A stretch of 64,000 bases of DNA, taken from the NCBI RefSeq assembly GCF_002995785.1, contig NZ_PVXO01000027.1, forward strand, positions 1 through 64,000, in the 5' to 3' direction. Each line of letters starts with the position of its first letter. The first letter of the stretch is position 1. A model generated the notes under the pieces. It was given only the letters and a program-made list of their open reading frames with translations. It ran no database searches and was not told the DNA's origin. Positions 43,482-55,888 of this stretch are shown in pieces. This stretch comes from Clostridium liquoris. GTDB taxonomy: Bacteria > Bacillota > Clostridia > Clostridiales > Clostridiaceae. Position numbers and translations under genes: made by a program.

Positions 43482-45866
43482 ATGTACAAGTTTTATGAAA
43501 GTATTCCCTTTGGAGTATTAATACTGGGAAAAGAAACTCTGGAGGTAGAATACTTAAACAACAGATTTAGCAATATTTTTAATATTTCAAATAACATTAT
43601 AGGAAAGAAAATATCCAATCTTTATTTGCCTAATGCCATAATAGATGCAATATGCTATTGTGATTGTAATGATAAGGATTGCAATTTAAGAGACATAAAG
43701 ATAAATTCAAGTACTTTTATAGATATAAAAATAAGTGTAAAAGAAAATACTTTAGAAGTATTCATCAATGAAATACATGAGGACAGCAAAAATAATATAG
43801 ATATTATTAATGATTATATTATAAATACAAAGCTGTTAGAAGCTTTTCCTTATTTTATATGCACAACGGATAAAGAAGGAAATATTAAATGTATGAACAA
43901 AAAAGCTCATGATAGCTTAGCAAAGGCTGGAATAGAGGATTTAAAAAACCTTTTTCATTTTATAGAGGTTTATAACTTGTATAATGATTATGGTGAAATT
44001 TTAAGAATTAAAGAGATTCCACTATATGCAACTTTAAATCAAGGCAGCTGCATGGTGAATAAGGTATTATTGTGTAATATGAATCATGAAAATTTTTATA
44101 TTGAGGTGACAACCTTACCTATTATTAACCAAGACTCAATAATAGGTTCTATATGTATTTTAAAAGATATAACAGAATCCTATGCTAATATTTTAAAAGA
44201 GAAGAAAGAGAGAGAAAAGTTTTTAGCTTTATCCACAGAATTAAAGACCAAATGCGATATTATTGGAATACTAAGGAAAAGAGAACAAGAACACTTAATG
44301 CATTTAAAAGATGTTATTAATAATATATCAGAAGGTATTTTGGTAATAAATGATAATCATAAGATAACCCTTTGCAATAATGCTGTTTGCAATATTCTTG
44401 GACTAAAACAAATAGAGCTTTTAGATTATAATAACATTGTAAGAAAATATAGCATAAGCACTGAAGATAAAAATGATAAAAGCTTAGGTAAATATTTTAA
44501 TAAATATCATATGAACAATGTATCTATAAAAAATTTAGTTTTAAAGTTAAAAGATAATAATAGCAATGAATTAAAATATATAGAATACAGTAGTAACCCA
44601 ATAATAAAAAGCAGTGGGGAACTTGTATATACCATAATAACTTTAAAGGATATAACAGATAAAAAACTCAATGAAATATATGCAGAGGAGCAGTCTGAGT
44701 TTGTAAAAAATGTTTTAAACACTTTAGATATACCTATATCAGTGTTAGATTATCCTGGATTTACCAATAGACTATTAAATAAAAAGTTTGAACAAATATT
44801 AACTACATTATTTGATAAAAAATATTCTGCAGATAATATTATTGGGAAAAATATTTTAGAGGTATTTTCCAGCCGCGGCAATGATGAATTTATAAAAAAA
44901 CTTTTGTATTCAGTTGAAAATAATGAGGAAGTAGTGTTAGCTCCTTTCTCAGTAAAGGAAGCAAATGAAAAAGAAAAGTATTATAAAATGAAGATAACAC
45001 CTTATAAAGTGAAAGGCGAAAATAAAAGAATATATATTCATGGAATAGATGTAACTGAAGAAACAAATCATAATTTACAATTAGAAAGAATTAATAGAAT
45101 GAAAGACGAATTTTTAACTATAGTATCTCATGAATTAAGAACACCTTTAACTATAATATATTCTTCACTACAATTAGCTAATGACATATATAGTGATGAA
45201 ATAACTCCAAATATAAAAAAGACATTAAATAGAATAAATCAAAATTGCAGCAGACTTCTTAAATTAACAAATAACATTATGGATATTTCTAAAGCCGAAG
45301 AAAAAATGCTTTCCATTAATAATAAAGAATTTGACGTGGTAATGGAAAGTGAGAAAATAGTGAACTTAGTTAACTTCTATGGAAGAGAAAAAAGTTTAAA
45401 TATAATATTTGATACCAATGAAGAGGAGTGTAAAGTTGTAATTGACAAACAGAAGTATGAAAGAATATTATTAAATCTCCTATCAAATGCAATAAAATAT
45501 ACTCCAGAAAATAAACGTATATATGTGCTTATAGATGTAAAAGAGGATTATTTTACTTTAACTATTAAAGATGAAGGTGTAGGCATACCTGAGGACAAAA
45601 TAGACTGTATATTTGATAGATGCACTCAGATAGACAGCACTCTTTCTAGAGGAGCAGAAGGGCTGGGATTAGGACTTACAGTTGTAAAAAAATTTATGGA
45701 AGCTATGAAAGGCAGTATTTATGTAAAAAGTAAAATAGCCCAGGGCTCGGAATTTATTGTAGTACTTGATAGAAAATCTCCAGTACCTAATTCAATAAGC
45801 CAATTGGCTACAATAAGCGAGAATTGTGGTGACATAGTAAATATAGAAATGTCAGATATTAATTAG
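43482..45866 (+). CDS. Soluble multi-PAS sensor histidine kinase
   Basis: A 794-residue kinase without obvious transmembrane segments. An N-terminal PAS-like domain (1-110) contains four cysteines within ten residues (CYCDCNDKDC, Cys58/60/62/67). Further PAS domains lie at about 115-230, 270-390 and 400-530. The H-box DEFLTIVSHELRTPLTII places the phospho-His near residue 550. The HATPase domain has N-box NLLSNAIKYTP, G1 KDEGVGIPEDKI and G2 GAEGLGLGLTVVKKF. No response regulator is adjacent, so it is an orphan kinase, possibly feeding a phosphorelay. The GGGGG ribosome binding site is 8 nt before ATG. Confidence 0.9.
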   Translation: MYKFYESIPFGVLILGKETLEVEYLNNRFSNIFNISNNIIGKKISNLYLPNAIIDAICYCDCNDKDCNLRDIKINSSTFIDIKISVKENTLEVFINEIHEDSKNNIDIINDYIINTKLLEAFPYFICTTDKEGNIKCMNKKAHDSLAKAGIEDLKNLFHFIEVYNLYNDYGEILRIKEIPLYATLNQGSCMVNKVLLCNMNHENFYIEVTTLPIINQDSIIGSICILKDITESYANILKEKKEREKFLALSTELKTKCDIIGILRKREQEHLMHLKDVINNISEGILVINDNHKITLCNNAVCNILGLKQIELLDYNNIVRKYSISTEDKNDKSLGKYFNKYHMNNVSIKNLVLKLKDNNSNELKYIEYSSNPIIKSSGELVYTIITLKDITDKKLNEIYAEEQSEFVKNVLNTLDIPISVLDYPGFTNRLLNKKFEQILTTLFDKKYSADNIIGKNILEVFSSRGNDEFIKKLLYSVENNEEVVLAPFSVKEANEKEKYYKMKITPYKVKGENKRIYIHGIDVTEETNHNLQLERINRMKDEFLTIVSHELRTPLTIIYSSLQLANDIYSDEITPNIKKTLNRINQNCSRLLKLTNNIMDISKAEEKMLSINNKEFDVVMESEKIVNLVNFYGREKSLNIIFDTNEEECKVVIDKQKYERILLNLLSNAIKYTPENKRIYVLIDVKEDYFTLTIKDEGVGIPEDKIDCIFDRCTQIDSTLSRGAEGLGLGLTVVKKFMEAMKGSIYVKSKIAQGSEFIVVLDRKSPVPNSISQLATISENCGDIVNIEMSDIN

Positions 45867-45884
45867 AACAATATATAAATTGAA

Positions 45885-45926
45885 AAGCATATAATGCCAA
45901 ATTAATTTAAGCATTATATGCCTTTC
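45885..45926 (+). terminator. Terminator after the histidine kinase gene
   Basis: AAAGCATATAATGC pairs with GCATTATATGCCTTT across a 13-nt loop. Confidence 0.8.
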
Positions 45927-46009
45927 TATAATTCTTGGTGGAAAGTAAACTTATAAGAATCAATTATTCTAATGGGCTTACCATCCACTTTTTGTGTGTA
46001 CTTATTTTA

Positions 46010-46204
46010 TTATAAATTTTTTTCGTACTGTTCTACCATTTTCTTAACCATCTGTCCGCCAACAGATCCATTTTCTCTTGAAGTAAGGTTTCCATTGTAT
46101 CCATTTGTTAAGTTAACGCCTACTTCTTTAGCAGCTTCCATTTTAAATCTGTTTAAGCCTTCTCTAGCTTCTGGTATTAATGTTCTATTACTGCCTCTTG
46201 CCAT
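46010..46204 (-). CDS. Alpha/beta-type small acid-soluble spore protein
   Basis: A 64-residue SASP, the standard length. It opens MARGSNRTLIPEAREGLNRF and contains the family core KMEAAKEVGVNL and the GNLTSRENGSVGGQMVKKM segment. It coats and protects spore DNA. The GPR protease site region (usually E-I/F-A) is here EAAKEVG. GGAGG lies 8 nt before the ATG on the minus strand. It is a single gene, expected to be under forespore control, though I could not assign a sigma-G promoter with confidence. Confidence 0.95.
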   Translation of the reverse strand: MARGSNRTLIPEAREGLNRFKMEAAKEVGVNLTNGYNGNLTSRENGSVGGQMVKKMVEQYEKNL

Positions 46205-46395
46205 TTTTACTACCTCCTTTTTCTTTGGTATTATTATCTTAACCACATTTGAAATAAATATATTAGTTTATTAGAGGTACAAGATGTAGTTTGTACACAA
46301 ATTGGAATACTATTACAATTCAGCAAATTTTCATTAAAACAATAACATTGGACAATAGTTCTTGAATAATATAAAATGATACTTAAAATAGAGGA

Positions 46396-46440
46396 CAAGT
46401 ATTAATAACTGTCAATTGTCAACTGTCAATTGTCAATTAT
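46396..46440. repeat. Short heptad array upstream of murG
   Basis: AACTGTC, AATTGTC, AACTGTC, AATTGTC and AATTATT run in 7-nt phase at about 46408-46441, directly before the AGAGGG ribosome-binding region of murG. There are no modules or caps. Confidence 0.65.
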
Positions 46441-46452
46441 TAAAGAGGGTTG

Positions 46453-47532
46453 GTGATTATTTTGGTAAAAAAGAAAATAATATTAACAGGTGGAGGATCA
46501 GCAGGACATGTAACTCCAAATATAGCTTTAATACCAAAGCTCAGAGAATTAGGCTATGAGATTCAATATATAGGTACTAATGATGGAATAGAAAAAAATA
46601 TTATAAAAAATGAAAAAATAAAATATCATGCAATATCCAGCGGTAAACTTAGAAGATATTTAGATATAAAAAATTTTACTGATCCTTTTAAGGTACTAAA
46701 AGGAGTATGGCAAGCTAAGTGCATTATAAAAAAGGAAAGACCTAATATTGTATTTTCTAAAGGAGGTTTTGTATCTGTTCCAGTAGTAATTGGGGCCTAT
46801 TTAAACAAAGTCCCTGTGGTTGCGCATGAATCAGATATTACTCCAGGCCTTGCAAATAAGCTTTCAATCCCTTATTGCACAAAAGTTTGTGTAACTTTTC
46901 CAGAATCATTAGATAATATAAAGGGAAAGAAGGGAGTATTAACAGGGACTCCAATTAGGGAGGAACTTTTTTCGGGAAAAACAGAAGAGGCAATAAGAAT
47001 ATGTGGTTTTAAAGAAAATAAACCTATATTGCTTATAATAGGAGGAAGTTTAGGCTCAAAATTTATAAATGATAGTGTAAGAAGTATATTAACAAAAATT
47101 TTAAAAGATTTTAATGTAATTCATATTTGTGGTAAAGGAAATTTAGATGAAAAACTCAATAACATGCCTGGATATAAACAATTTGAATATGTTAAGGAAG
47201 AGCTTCCTCATTTTATGAAGGCAGCTGATATAGTTATTTCAAGGGCAGGAGCTAATGTGATTTTTGAGCTATTAGCTTTAAAAAAGCCAAACTTATTAAT
47301 ACCTCTTTCAAAAAAATCCAGCAGAGGGGATCAAATATTAAATGCAGCTTCCTTTGAACAGTCTGGATACAGTGTGGTTTTAGAAGAAGAGGAATTGACC
47401 AATGAATTACTTTTAGAAGAGATAAAAAAACTATATAAAGATAGAAAGAGATATATAAAGACAATGGAAGAAAGTCCAGTTCAAAATGGGGTAGATAACA
47501 TTATAAAGCTTATTGAAAAATACGCAAAGTAA
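46453..47532 (+). CDS. murG: UDP-N-acetylglucosamine--undecaprenyl-PP-MurNAc-pentapeptide GlcNAc transferase
   Basis: About 359 residues, family GT28. It adds GlcNAc to lipid I to form lipid II on the inner face of the membrane. The glycine-rich N-terminal loop is [17 protein letters not shown], followed by [45 protein letters not shown] and the UDP-GlcNAc-binding [28 protein letters not shown]. It is a stand-alone gene outside a dcw cluster, as is common for this clostridial type. The start is uncertain: TTG 46450, GTG 46453 and TTG 46462 are all possible around AGAGGGTTGGTGATT. Confidence 0.92.
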   Translation: MIILVKKKIILTGGGSAGHVTPNIALIPKLRELGYEIQYIGTNDGIEKNIIKNEKIKYHAISSGKLRRYLDIKNFTDPFKVLKGVWQAKCIIKKERPNIVFSKGGFVSVPVVIGAYLNKVPVVAHESDITPGLANKLSIPYCTKVCVTFPESLDNIKGKKGVLTGTPIREELFSGKTEEAIRICGFKENKPILLIIGGSLGSKFINDSVRSILTKILKDFNVIHICGKGNLDEKLNNMPGYKQFEYVKEELPHFMKAADIVISRAGANVIFELLALKKPNLLIPLSKKSSRGDQILNAASFEQSGYSVVLEEEELTNELLLEEIKKLYKDRKRYIKTMEESPVQNGVDNIIKLIEKYAK

Positions 47533-47708
47533 AAAAATTGTCCATATTTATTATTTGTTCTTTATACTTTATTCTTTAAAAAATTTGTGTTATAATAACT
47601 TTGCAAAGGTTTTAATAGAAAAAATTTATATATAACTAAAAAATAATAAAAATTTTATAAAATTTTTGAATTAAAAGGTTATTTTGTAACAAAATATAAC
47701 TAATATGT
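47533..47708. repeat. A/T heptad remnant and AT-rich upstream region of PFOR
   Basis: TTGTCCA, TATTTATT, ATTTGTT, CTTTATA, CTTTATT and CTTTAAA units (47539-47585) match the right arm of other repeat elements. The remainder is AT-rich with no further structure recognised. Confidence 0.5.
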
Positions 47709-47737
47709 TTTACATATTTGTTTTTTTGATGTATACT
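47709..47737 (+). promoter_or_regulatory. Probable vegetative promoter of the PFOR gene
   Basis: TTTACA (47709-47714) and TATACT (47732-47737) are separated by 17 nt, a good sigma-A promoter. The leader is then about 130 nt long. TTGTTAAACAC at 47748 resembles a half-site of the redox repressor Rex (TTGTTAA-N4-TTAACAA), but the second half is poor. AAATTTTGT and ACAAAATTT (47801-47828) form a leader hairpin. Confidence 0.65.
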
Positions 47738-47801
47738 AAAGAAGATTTTGTTAAACACTTTTTTAGAATGATTATATAATATATTTTTAAGCTTATTATA
47801 A

Positions 47802-51389
<3,588 letters not shown>

Positions 51390-51396
51390 TTTTAAT

Positions 51397-51431
51397 AAAA
51401 AAGGAGATCACGAAGTGGTCTCCTTTTTTTT
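51397..51431 (+). terminator. Strong intrinsic terminator of PFOR
   Basis: AAAAAGGAGATCAC-GAA-GTGGTCTCCTTTTT, with a T run of eight. Confidence 0.95.
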
Positions 51432-51535
51432 AGTTAAGGAATAAATGACTAAAGGTCACTCTTATTTACTAGTATTAAAAACTTATATGGAGAGAAAATA
51501 GGAATAATACTTATATAGAAGGGAGATGAATTTAT

Positions 51536-51649
51536 ATGAATAAAAAGGTATTTAATAAAAGAAGGAAAAAAATGACTGTTAATGATATGACAGACGGAAT
51601 AGAAAAAGGTGTAAAAAAAATAGTTAAAAATATTAAAAAGTCCTTCTAA
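51536..51649 (+). CDS. Small basic protein of unknown function (37 residues)
   Basis: ATG 51536 is preceded by AAGGGAGATG at good spacing and followed by 37 codons (MNKKVFNKRRKKMTVNDMTD, then GIEKGVKKIVKNIKKSF). A terminator begins 4 nt after the stop, so the unit RBS-ORF-terminator is self-contained. The peptide is strongly basic (about 15 Lys/Arg) with an amphipathic C-terminal helix (GVKKIVKNIKKSF). It has no signal peptide. I do not recognise the family; a nucleic-acid-binding or membrane-active role is only speculation. Confidence 0.6.
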   Translation: MNKKVFNKRRKKMTVNDMTDGIEKGVKKIVKNIKKSF

Positions 51650-51653
51650 ATTA

Positions 51654-51683
51654 AGAAAATCCTTAGCAATTGCTAAGGATTTT
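51654..51683 (+). terminator. Terminator after the small basic ORF
   Basis: AAAATCCTTAGC-AATT-GCTAAGGATTTT forms a perfect stem followed by TACAG rather than a long T run. Confidence 0.8.
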
Positions 51684-51802
51684 ACAGTATTAAAAAATAT
51701 TTTTCAAAAAGGTCTTTTAAAATTTTGCATTTAAGGTTAAAATTATACCATAACCGAAAAGGAGGTGGAAATCTGGTTTTTTTTAAATGCCGGATGAATA
51801 TT

Positions 51803-52135
51803 ATGGATAATGAAAAACTATATAATTGTGGTTGTGAAAATGAAGGCTGCGAAAGCGAAGGTTGTGGATGCGGCTGTGAAGATCATGATCATGAACATGG
51901 CGCCTTAGTAGTAGATTTAGAAGATGAAAATGGCAAGGTAGTAACTTGCGAAGTGGTTGACGGATTTGAGTATAAGGAGAATGAATATGTACTAGTACAG
52001 AATCCGGAGGATGGTTCAGTATACTTATTTAAAGTTGTTGGAGATGAAGAAAATAGTGAACTTGTAATTCCTGAGGATGAAGAGTTTGAAGAAGTTTCTT
52101 CCTATTACCAAACTTTAGGTGATACAGAAGAATAA
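51803..52135 (+). CDS. DUF1292 family protein with Cys/His-rich N terminus
   Basis: A 110-residue acidic protein. Residues 9-34 are rich in Cys and His (YNCGCENEGCESEGCGCGCE, then DHDHEHG), suggesting metal binding. The rest matches the DUF1292/YrzB domain (ENGKVVTCEVVDGFEY...YVLVQNPEDGSVYLFKVV). The start is unresolved. The only strong ribosome binding site, AAGGAGGTGG (51759-51768), is 7 nt before an in-frame CTG at 51773. The likely ATGs (51794, 51803) have none, and an out-of-frame 7-codon ORF (51787-51810) overlaps ATG 51803. Function unknown. Confidence 0.85.
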   Translation: MDNEKLYNCGCENEGCESEGCGCGCEDHDHEHGALVVDLEDENGKVVTCEVVDGFEYKENEYVLVQNPEDGSVYLFKVVGDEENSELVIPEDEEFEEVSSYYQTLGDTEE

Positions 52136-52140
52136 TTATT

Positions 52141-52173
52141 AAAAAAGAACCCACGGAAGTGAGGTTCTTTTTT
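52141..52173 (+). terminator. Terminator after DUF1292 gene
   Basis: AAAAAAGAACC pairs with GGTTCTTTTTT. Confidence 0.9.
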
Positions 52174-52232
52174 CAATATTAAAATATATATAGTAAGTAA
52201 TAAGAATAGATGATGAACTGGAGGATTCTTAA

Positions 52233-52886
52233 ATGGAAAATGAAAAAGTAAAGCTAGCCATATTTGATGTGGATTTTACCTTAACTAAAAGGGAAACATT
52301 GATAGAATTTTATAGATTTGTATTAAGAAAAAAACCCTATCTGATTAAGTATATTCCAAGGAGTCTTAAAGCGGCTTTTTTTTATGTTTTTAAAATATAT
52401 GATGCAGGAAAAGCAAAGGAAAATTTTATATCCTTTATAGAGGGAATTAAAGAAGATGATATGAAAAAGCTGGTAAAGGAGTTTTATGAGAAACGTTTAA
52501 GTAAAATATTTTACAAGGATGCTATAGAATATATGGAAAAATTAAAAAAACAAGGATATAAAATATATTTGATATCAGCATCTGCTGAATTTTATTTAAA
52601 TGAATTGTATAATATAACTATAGTAGATAAAGTCATCGGAACCAAATTTACTATAAATCATGGAGTATTTAGTAGAAAAATAGAAGGAAAAAACTGCAAG
52701 GGCGAAGAAAAAGTAAATAGATTAATGGAAGTTTTAAAAGAGGAGAATATTGATGTAGACTTTGGGAAATCATATATGTTTTCTGACTCATTATCTGATT
52801 TGCCATTGTTCAATTTAGTAGGGAATCCATGCTTAATTAATTACAGAAAAAAATATAACAAAATAAAAATATTGAAATGGAAATAA
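52233..52886 (+). CDS. HAD-superfamily hydrolase, subfamily IB
   Basis: A 217-residue phosphatase-like protein. HAD motif I is LAIFDVDFTLT (nucleophile Asp and general acid Asp), motif II YLISASAEF, the motif III Lys is in the KNCKGEEKV region, and motif IV is MFSDSLSDLPLF. A helical cap (about 20-95) has the IB-type layout seen in phosphoserine phosphatase-like and PGP/lysophosphatidate phosphatase-like proteins. The substrate cannot be inferred. GGAGG precedes ATG. A heptad array separates it from the next gene. Confidence 0.87.
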   Translation: MENEKVKLAIFDVDFTLTKRETLIEFYRFVLRKKPYLIKYIPRSLKAAFFYVFKIYDAGKAKENFISFIEGIKEDDMKKLVKEFYEKRLSKIFYKDAIEYMEKLKKQGYKIYLISASAEFYLNELYNITIVDKVIGTKFTINHGVFSRKIEGKNCKGEEKVNRLMEVLKEENIDVDFGKSYMFSDSLSDLPLFNLVGNPCLINYRKKYNKIKILKWK

Positions 52887-52887
52887 T

Positions 52888-52924
52888 AATAACTATTAAC
52901 TATTAACTATTAACTATTAACTAA
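52888..52924. repeat. AACTATT heptad array
   Basis: Four consecutive exact copies of the heptamer AACTATT plus a partial fifth lie between the HAD hydrolase and aminotransferase genes. Confidence 0.9.
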
Positions 52925-52941
52925 AAAAGGGGAGTGTTAAA

Positions 52942-53766
52942 ATGGGAATATCTAATAAGTATTTTTTATTAAATGAGGACTTGATAGATGTTAAGTATTT
53001 TGAAGAAGATAAGATTTTTCAAGGGAAGAATCTATATGAAGTTATAAAGGTTAAAGAAGGGGTTCCCTTGTTTTATGAAAAACATATAGAAAGACTTCAT
53101 AATTCTGCTAAGTTAACTAATTTACAACCATGGATTTCAGATTCATATATAAAGGAAGGATTAAAAAAACTTATAGAAGCCAATGAAGTAGAACAGGGAA
53201 GTTTAAAATTTCTTCTTAATTTTGACAAAAAAAGTTTTTTAGCTTTTTTTGAGGAAAATAATTTTCCTACAGAAATTCAGTATGAGGAAGGTGTGGCTGC
53301 AGCATTGTATCATAGGGAAAGGGTAAATCCTAATGCAAAGGTTCTGAATGCAGAATTTAGAAAGGATTTAGACAAGTTTATAAAAGAAAAAAATATATTT
53401 GAGGCCATATTGGTAGATAGAAATGAAGATATAACTGAGGGAAGTAAGTCAAATGTATTTGTAATAAAGGATGAGAAAGTAATAACCACCCCAGTAAAAG
53501 CCGTGCTGCCAGGTACCACAAGAAGTACTATTTTAGAAATATGTAAGGAAGAGAATATAGAATTAATAGAAAAAAAGCTATATTATAAGGAAATTGAAAA
53601 TATAGAAGGAATGTTTATATCAAGTACTCCATTTGATATACTTCCAATAAAAAACATAGATGAAATAAATTTAGCATCAGCGGATAATAAGGTAATTACA
53701 ACTATAATGAATGCATATAGAAATAAAATTAAGGAATATATAAAAAAAGATTTAAATAAGCAATAA
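52942..53766 (+). CDS. Class IV pyridoxal-phosphate aminotransferase
   Basis: A 274-residue fold-type IV PLP enzyme (branched-chain aminotransferase, D-amino acid aminotransferase or aminodeoxychorismate lyase family). Visible features are FQGKNLYEVIKVKEGVPLFYEKHIERLHNSA, the Lys-containing VLNAEFRKDLDKFIKEK region (PLP lysine candidate), ILVDRNEDITEGSKSNVFVI and VLPGTTRSTILEIC. The EG-S-N-F and PGxTR motifs are conserved. The exact reaction (PabC, Dat or Ilv type) cannot be settled; no pabA/pabB neighbours are present. The GGGGAG ribosome binding site precedes ATG. Confidence 0.85.
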   Translation: MGISNKYFLLNEDLIDVKYFEEDKIFQGKNLYEVIKVKEGVPLFYEKHIERLHNSAKLTNLQPWISDSYIKEGLKKLIEANEVEQGSLKFLLNFDKKSFLAFFEENNFPTEIQYEEGVAAALYHRERVNPNAKVLNAEFRKDLDKFIKEKNIFEAILVDRNEDITEGSKSNVFVIKDEKVITTPVKAVLPGTTRSTILEICKEENIELIEKKLYYKEIENIEGMFISSTPFDILPIKNIDEINLASADNKVITTIMNAYRNKIKEYIKKDLNKQ

Positions 53767-53850
53767 TTAAAGAATAATGATAAAATAACGATAATTTATA
53801 AAAAGGGTTTAAGCATAGGAGATCTTATTTAAGTTTGTGGGGGGATACAA

Positions 53851-55878
53851 ATGAAAAATATTTTTAAAGACTCCAGTTTAGAAAAATGCATAGGGGAAGC
53901 TTGCAAGGTTTATCAAATAGAAGAAAAAGACTTAAAATATGAAATACTAGAAGAAAAGAATGGGATATTTAAAAAGAAAGTAGTTATAAAGGCTCAATGC
54001 CCGCCAGAAGAAACTAAAGATGGAAAAGATGAAAAAGAATTAGATAAAATTGAAATAGATAATAATAAAGATAAGGAAGGAAACCAGGGGACAAATATAT
54101 TAGAAAATAGTATAAATCATAATGAAAAAAGTGGAAAAGTAAAAGTAGAAAATGGAAATATTATAGTCACTAATCCAAAACAGGATGGTTTACCGGCATT
54201 TATTATAATTGATCCATCCATGAAGATTATTATAGATGGGAAACAGGCTGTGGGTAAGGTGGAGGTTTATGAAGAATCTTCTATAGAAATATGTCTAGAA
54301 GAAATACCACCTACCAGACATTTGGATATAAGTACTACAAATGAAAAAATGGAGTGCTATATGACTTTAACCTATAGCCCGGGAAATATATATGCACTTA
54401 AAGACAGTAAAGAAAGCAACAGTATATCCTTAGAAAAAATATTAAAAGCTCAAAAAATGCCGCCAAAGTATACTGTAGAAGAAGTTAAAGAAGAATTATC
54501 CAAAAAGGGGATAGTTTATGGTATAATGGAAGAAAATATTGCTAAATATGTAGAAACAGATTGCACAAATATCATTATAGCAAAAGGGGACATGCCTATA
54601 GACGACAAAAATGATACTATAGAATACAAATTTTCTATGGACAGTACCTTAAAAAAATTAGCAGAGGATGAACAAGGAAATGTGGATTTTAAGAGCATAG
54701 GTTCAGTAGAATCTGTAAAAGAAGGGGATATAATAGCCAAAAAGGTTCCAGGTACTCCAGGAAAAGATGGAAAAAACATTCTTGGCAAAGTAAAAAAACA
54801 TAAGAGTGGTAAAAGGATACAATTAAGAACAGCAGATGGATGCAGTCTAAAGGGTGGTAATACTGTAATTGCCACTATTGAAGGTAAGCCCTGCGTAAGA
54901 AATAATGTTTTTTATGTTTATAAAGTTCACGAAGTAAAAACTGATGTGGATTTGAAAACTGGAGATGTGAAGTTTGTTGGAGATATATTAGTTCATGGGA
55001 ATGTAAAAGAAGGAATGAAAATACTTTCTGGCAATTCCATAATCATAAAAAAACAGGTAGATAGATCAATTATAAAGGGCAAAGGCGATATAATTATAGA
55101 TGGAAATATAATAGCCTCAGAAATAACAGGCGGGGGAGAAGATGTAGCAAAGTTAAATTATATAGATGATTTAACTAAGTTTAAGGATATTTTAGAAAAG
55201 TTGATTGGAACAGTAGAAGAAATTAAAAAATATAATTTACTTGGACAGGATAAAAAAGATGGAGAAATAATTAAAATATTAATAGAAAATAAATTCAAAG
55301 ATATTCCTAAAATGTGTATAAAAATTACTAGAGATATAGTTTTAACATCTGATTCAGAGGGAGAAAAAACACTACTTCCAATAATAAAGGGGAAATTAAT
55401 AGGATTAAGCCCTATTAACATAAGACATTATGGTGAATTGCAGGATATTGCTAATTTTTTAAATGAAAAGATAAATAAGGTAAAGGGAGAGCTATCATTA
55501 CCGGTAAATGTAAAAATAAGTTATTGCCAAGATGCTAAAATAAACAGCTCAGGAGATATAATAGTAGCTGGAAAAGGGCAATATGTATCCACATTAGTTG
55601 CCAATGGTGGAATATATTTTACGGATATTAGAGGCATAGCTAGAGGTGGAGAATTAAAAGCCAAAAATGAAATAAAGTGTAAAGTTGTAGGAAGTATAGG
55701 AGGAGTAGCTACAAAACTTATTGTAGAGGAGAAGGGACATATATGGGCTGATATAGCTTATCAGAATACAATTTTTACAGTTGGGAAAAAGGAACATCTA
55801 TTAGAAACACCAAGCAAGGATATCCATGCTTATATAGATAATCATGGTGAACTAACAGTAGATAGATTTGTATTATAG
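53851..55878 (+). CDS. FapA / DUF342 family protein
   Basis: A 675-residue DUF342 (flagellar assembly protein A-type) protein. The N-terminal part (1-60) has a Jag-N-like segment CIGEACKVYQIEEKDLKYEI, then a charged linker and a domain with PAFIIIDPSMKIIIDGKQAV. The central region holds GDIIAKKVPGTPGKDGKNILG (in two parts). The C-terminal half is a repeated beta-helix (VKFVGDILVHGNVKEGMKIL, then IIIKKQVDRSIIKGKGDIII, then KISYCQDAKINSSGDIIVAG). Some DUF342 proteins affect polar flagella or surface polymers. It opens the chemotaxis operon, with cheW 10 nt downstream. GTGGGGGG precedes ATG. Confidence 0.85.
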   Translation: MKNIFKDSSLEKCIGEACKVYQIEEKDLKYEILEEKNGIFKKKVVIKAQCPPEETKDGKDEKELDKIEIDNNKDKEGNQGTNILENSINHNEKSGKVKVENGNIIVTNPKQDGLPAFIIIDPSMKIIIDGKQAVGKVEVYEESSIEICLEEIPPTRHLDISTTNEKMECYMTLTYSPGNIYALKDSKESNSISLEKILKAQKMPPKYTVEEVKEELSKKGIVYGIMEENIAKYVETDCTNIIIAKGDMPIDDKNDTIEYKFSMDSTLKKLAEDEQGNVDFKSIGSVESVKEGDIIAKKVPGTPGKDGKNILGKVKKHKSGKRIQLRTADGCSLKGGNTVIATIEGKPCVRNNVFYVYKVHEVKTDVDLKTGDVKFVGDILVHGNVKEGMKILSGNSIIIKKQVDRSIIKGKGDIIIDGNIIASEITGGGEDVAKLNYIDDLTKFKDILEKLIGTVEEIKKYNLLGQDKKDGEIIKILIENKFKDIPKMCIKITRDIVLTSDSEGEKTLLPIIKGKLIGLSPINIRHYGELQDIANFLNEKINKVKGELSLPVNVKISYCQDAKINSSGDIIVAGKGQYVSTLVANGGIYFTDIRGIARGGELKAKNEIKCKVVGSIGGVATKLIVEEKGHIWADIAYQNTIFTVGKKEHLLETPSKDIHAYIDNHGELTVDRFVL

Positions 55879-55888
55879 GAGGCGTATT

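Noticed and set aside
45972-46274. 100-codon plus-strand ORF over the SASP gene
   Set aside because: Antisense shadow of an unmistakable spore protein gene.
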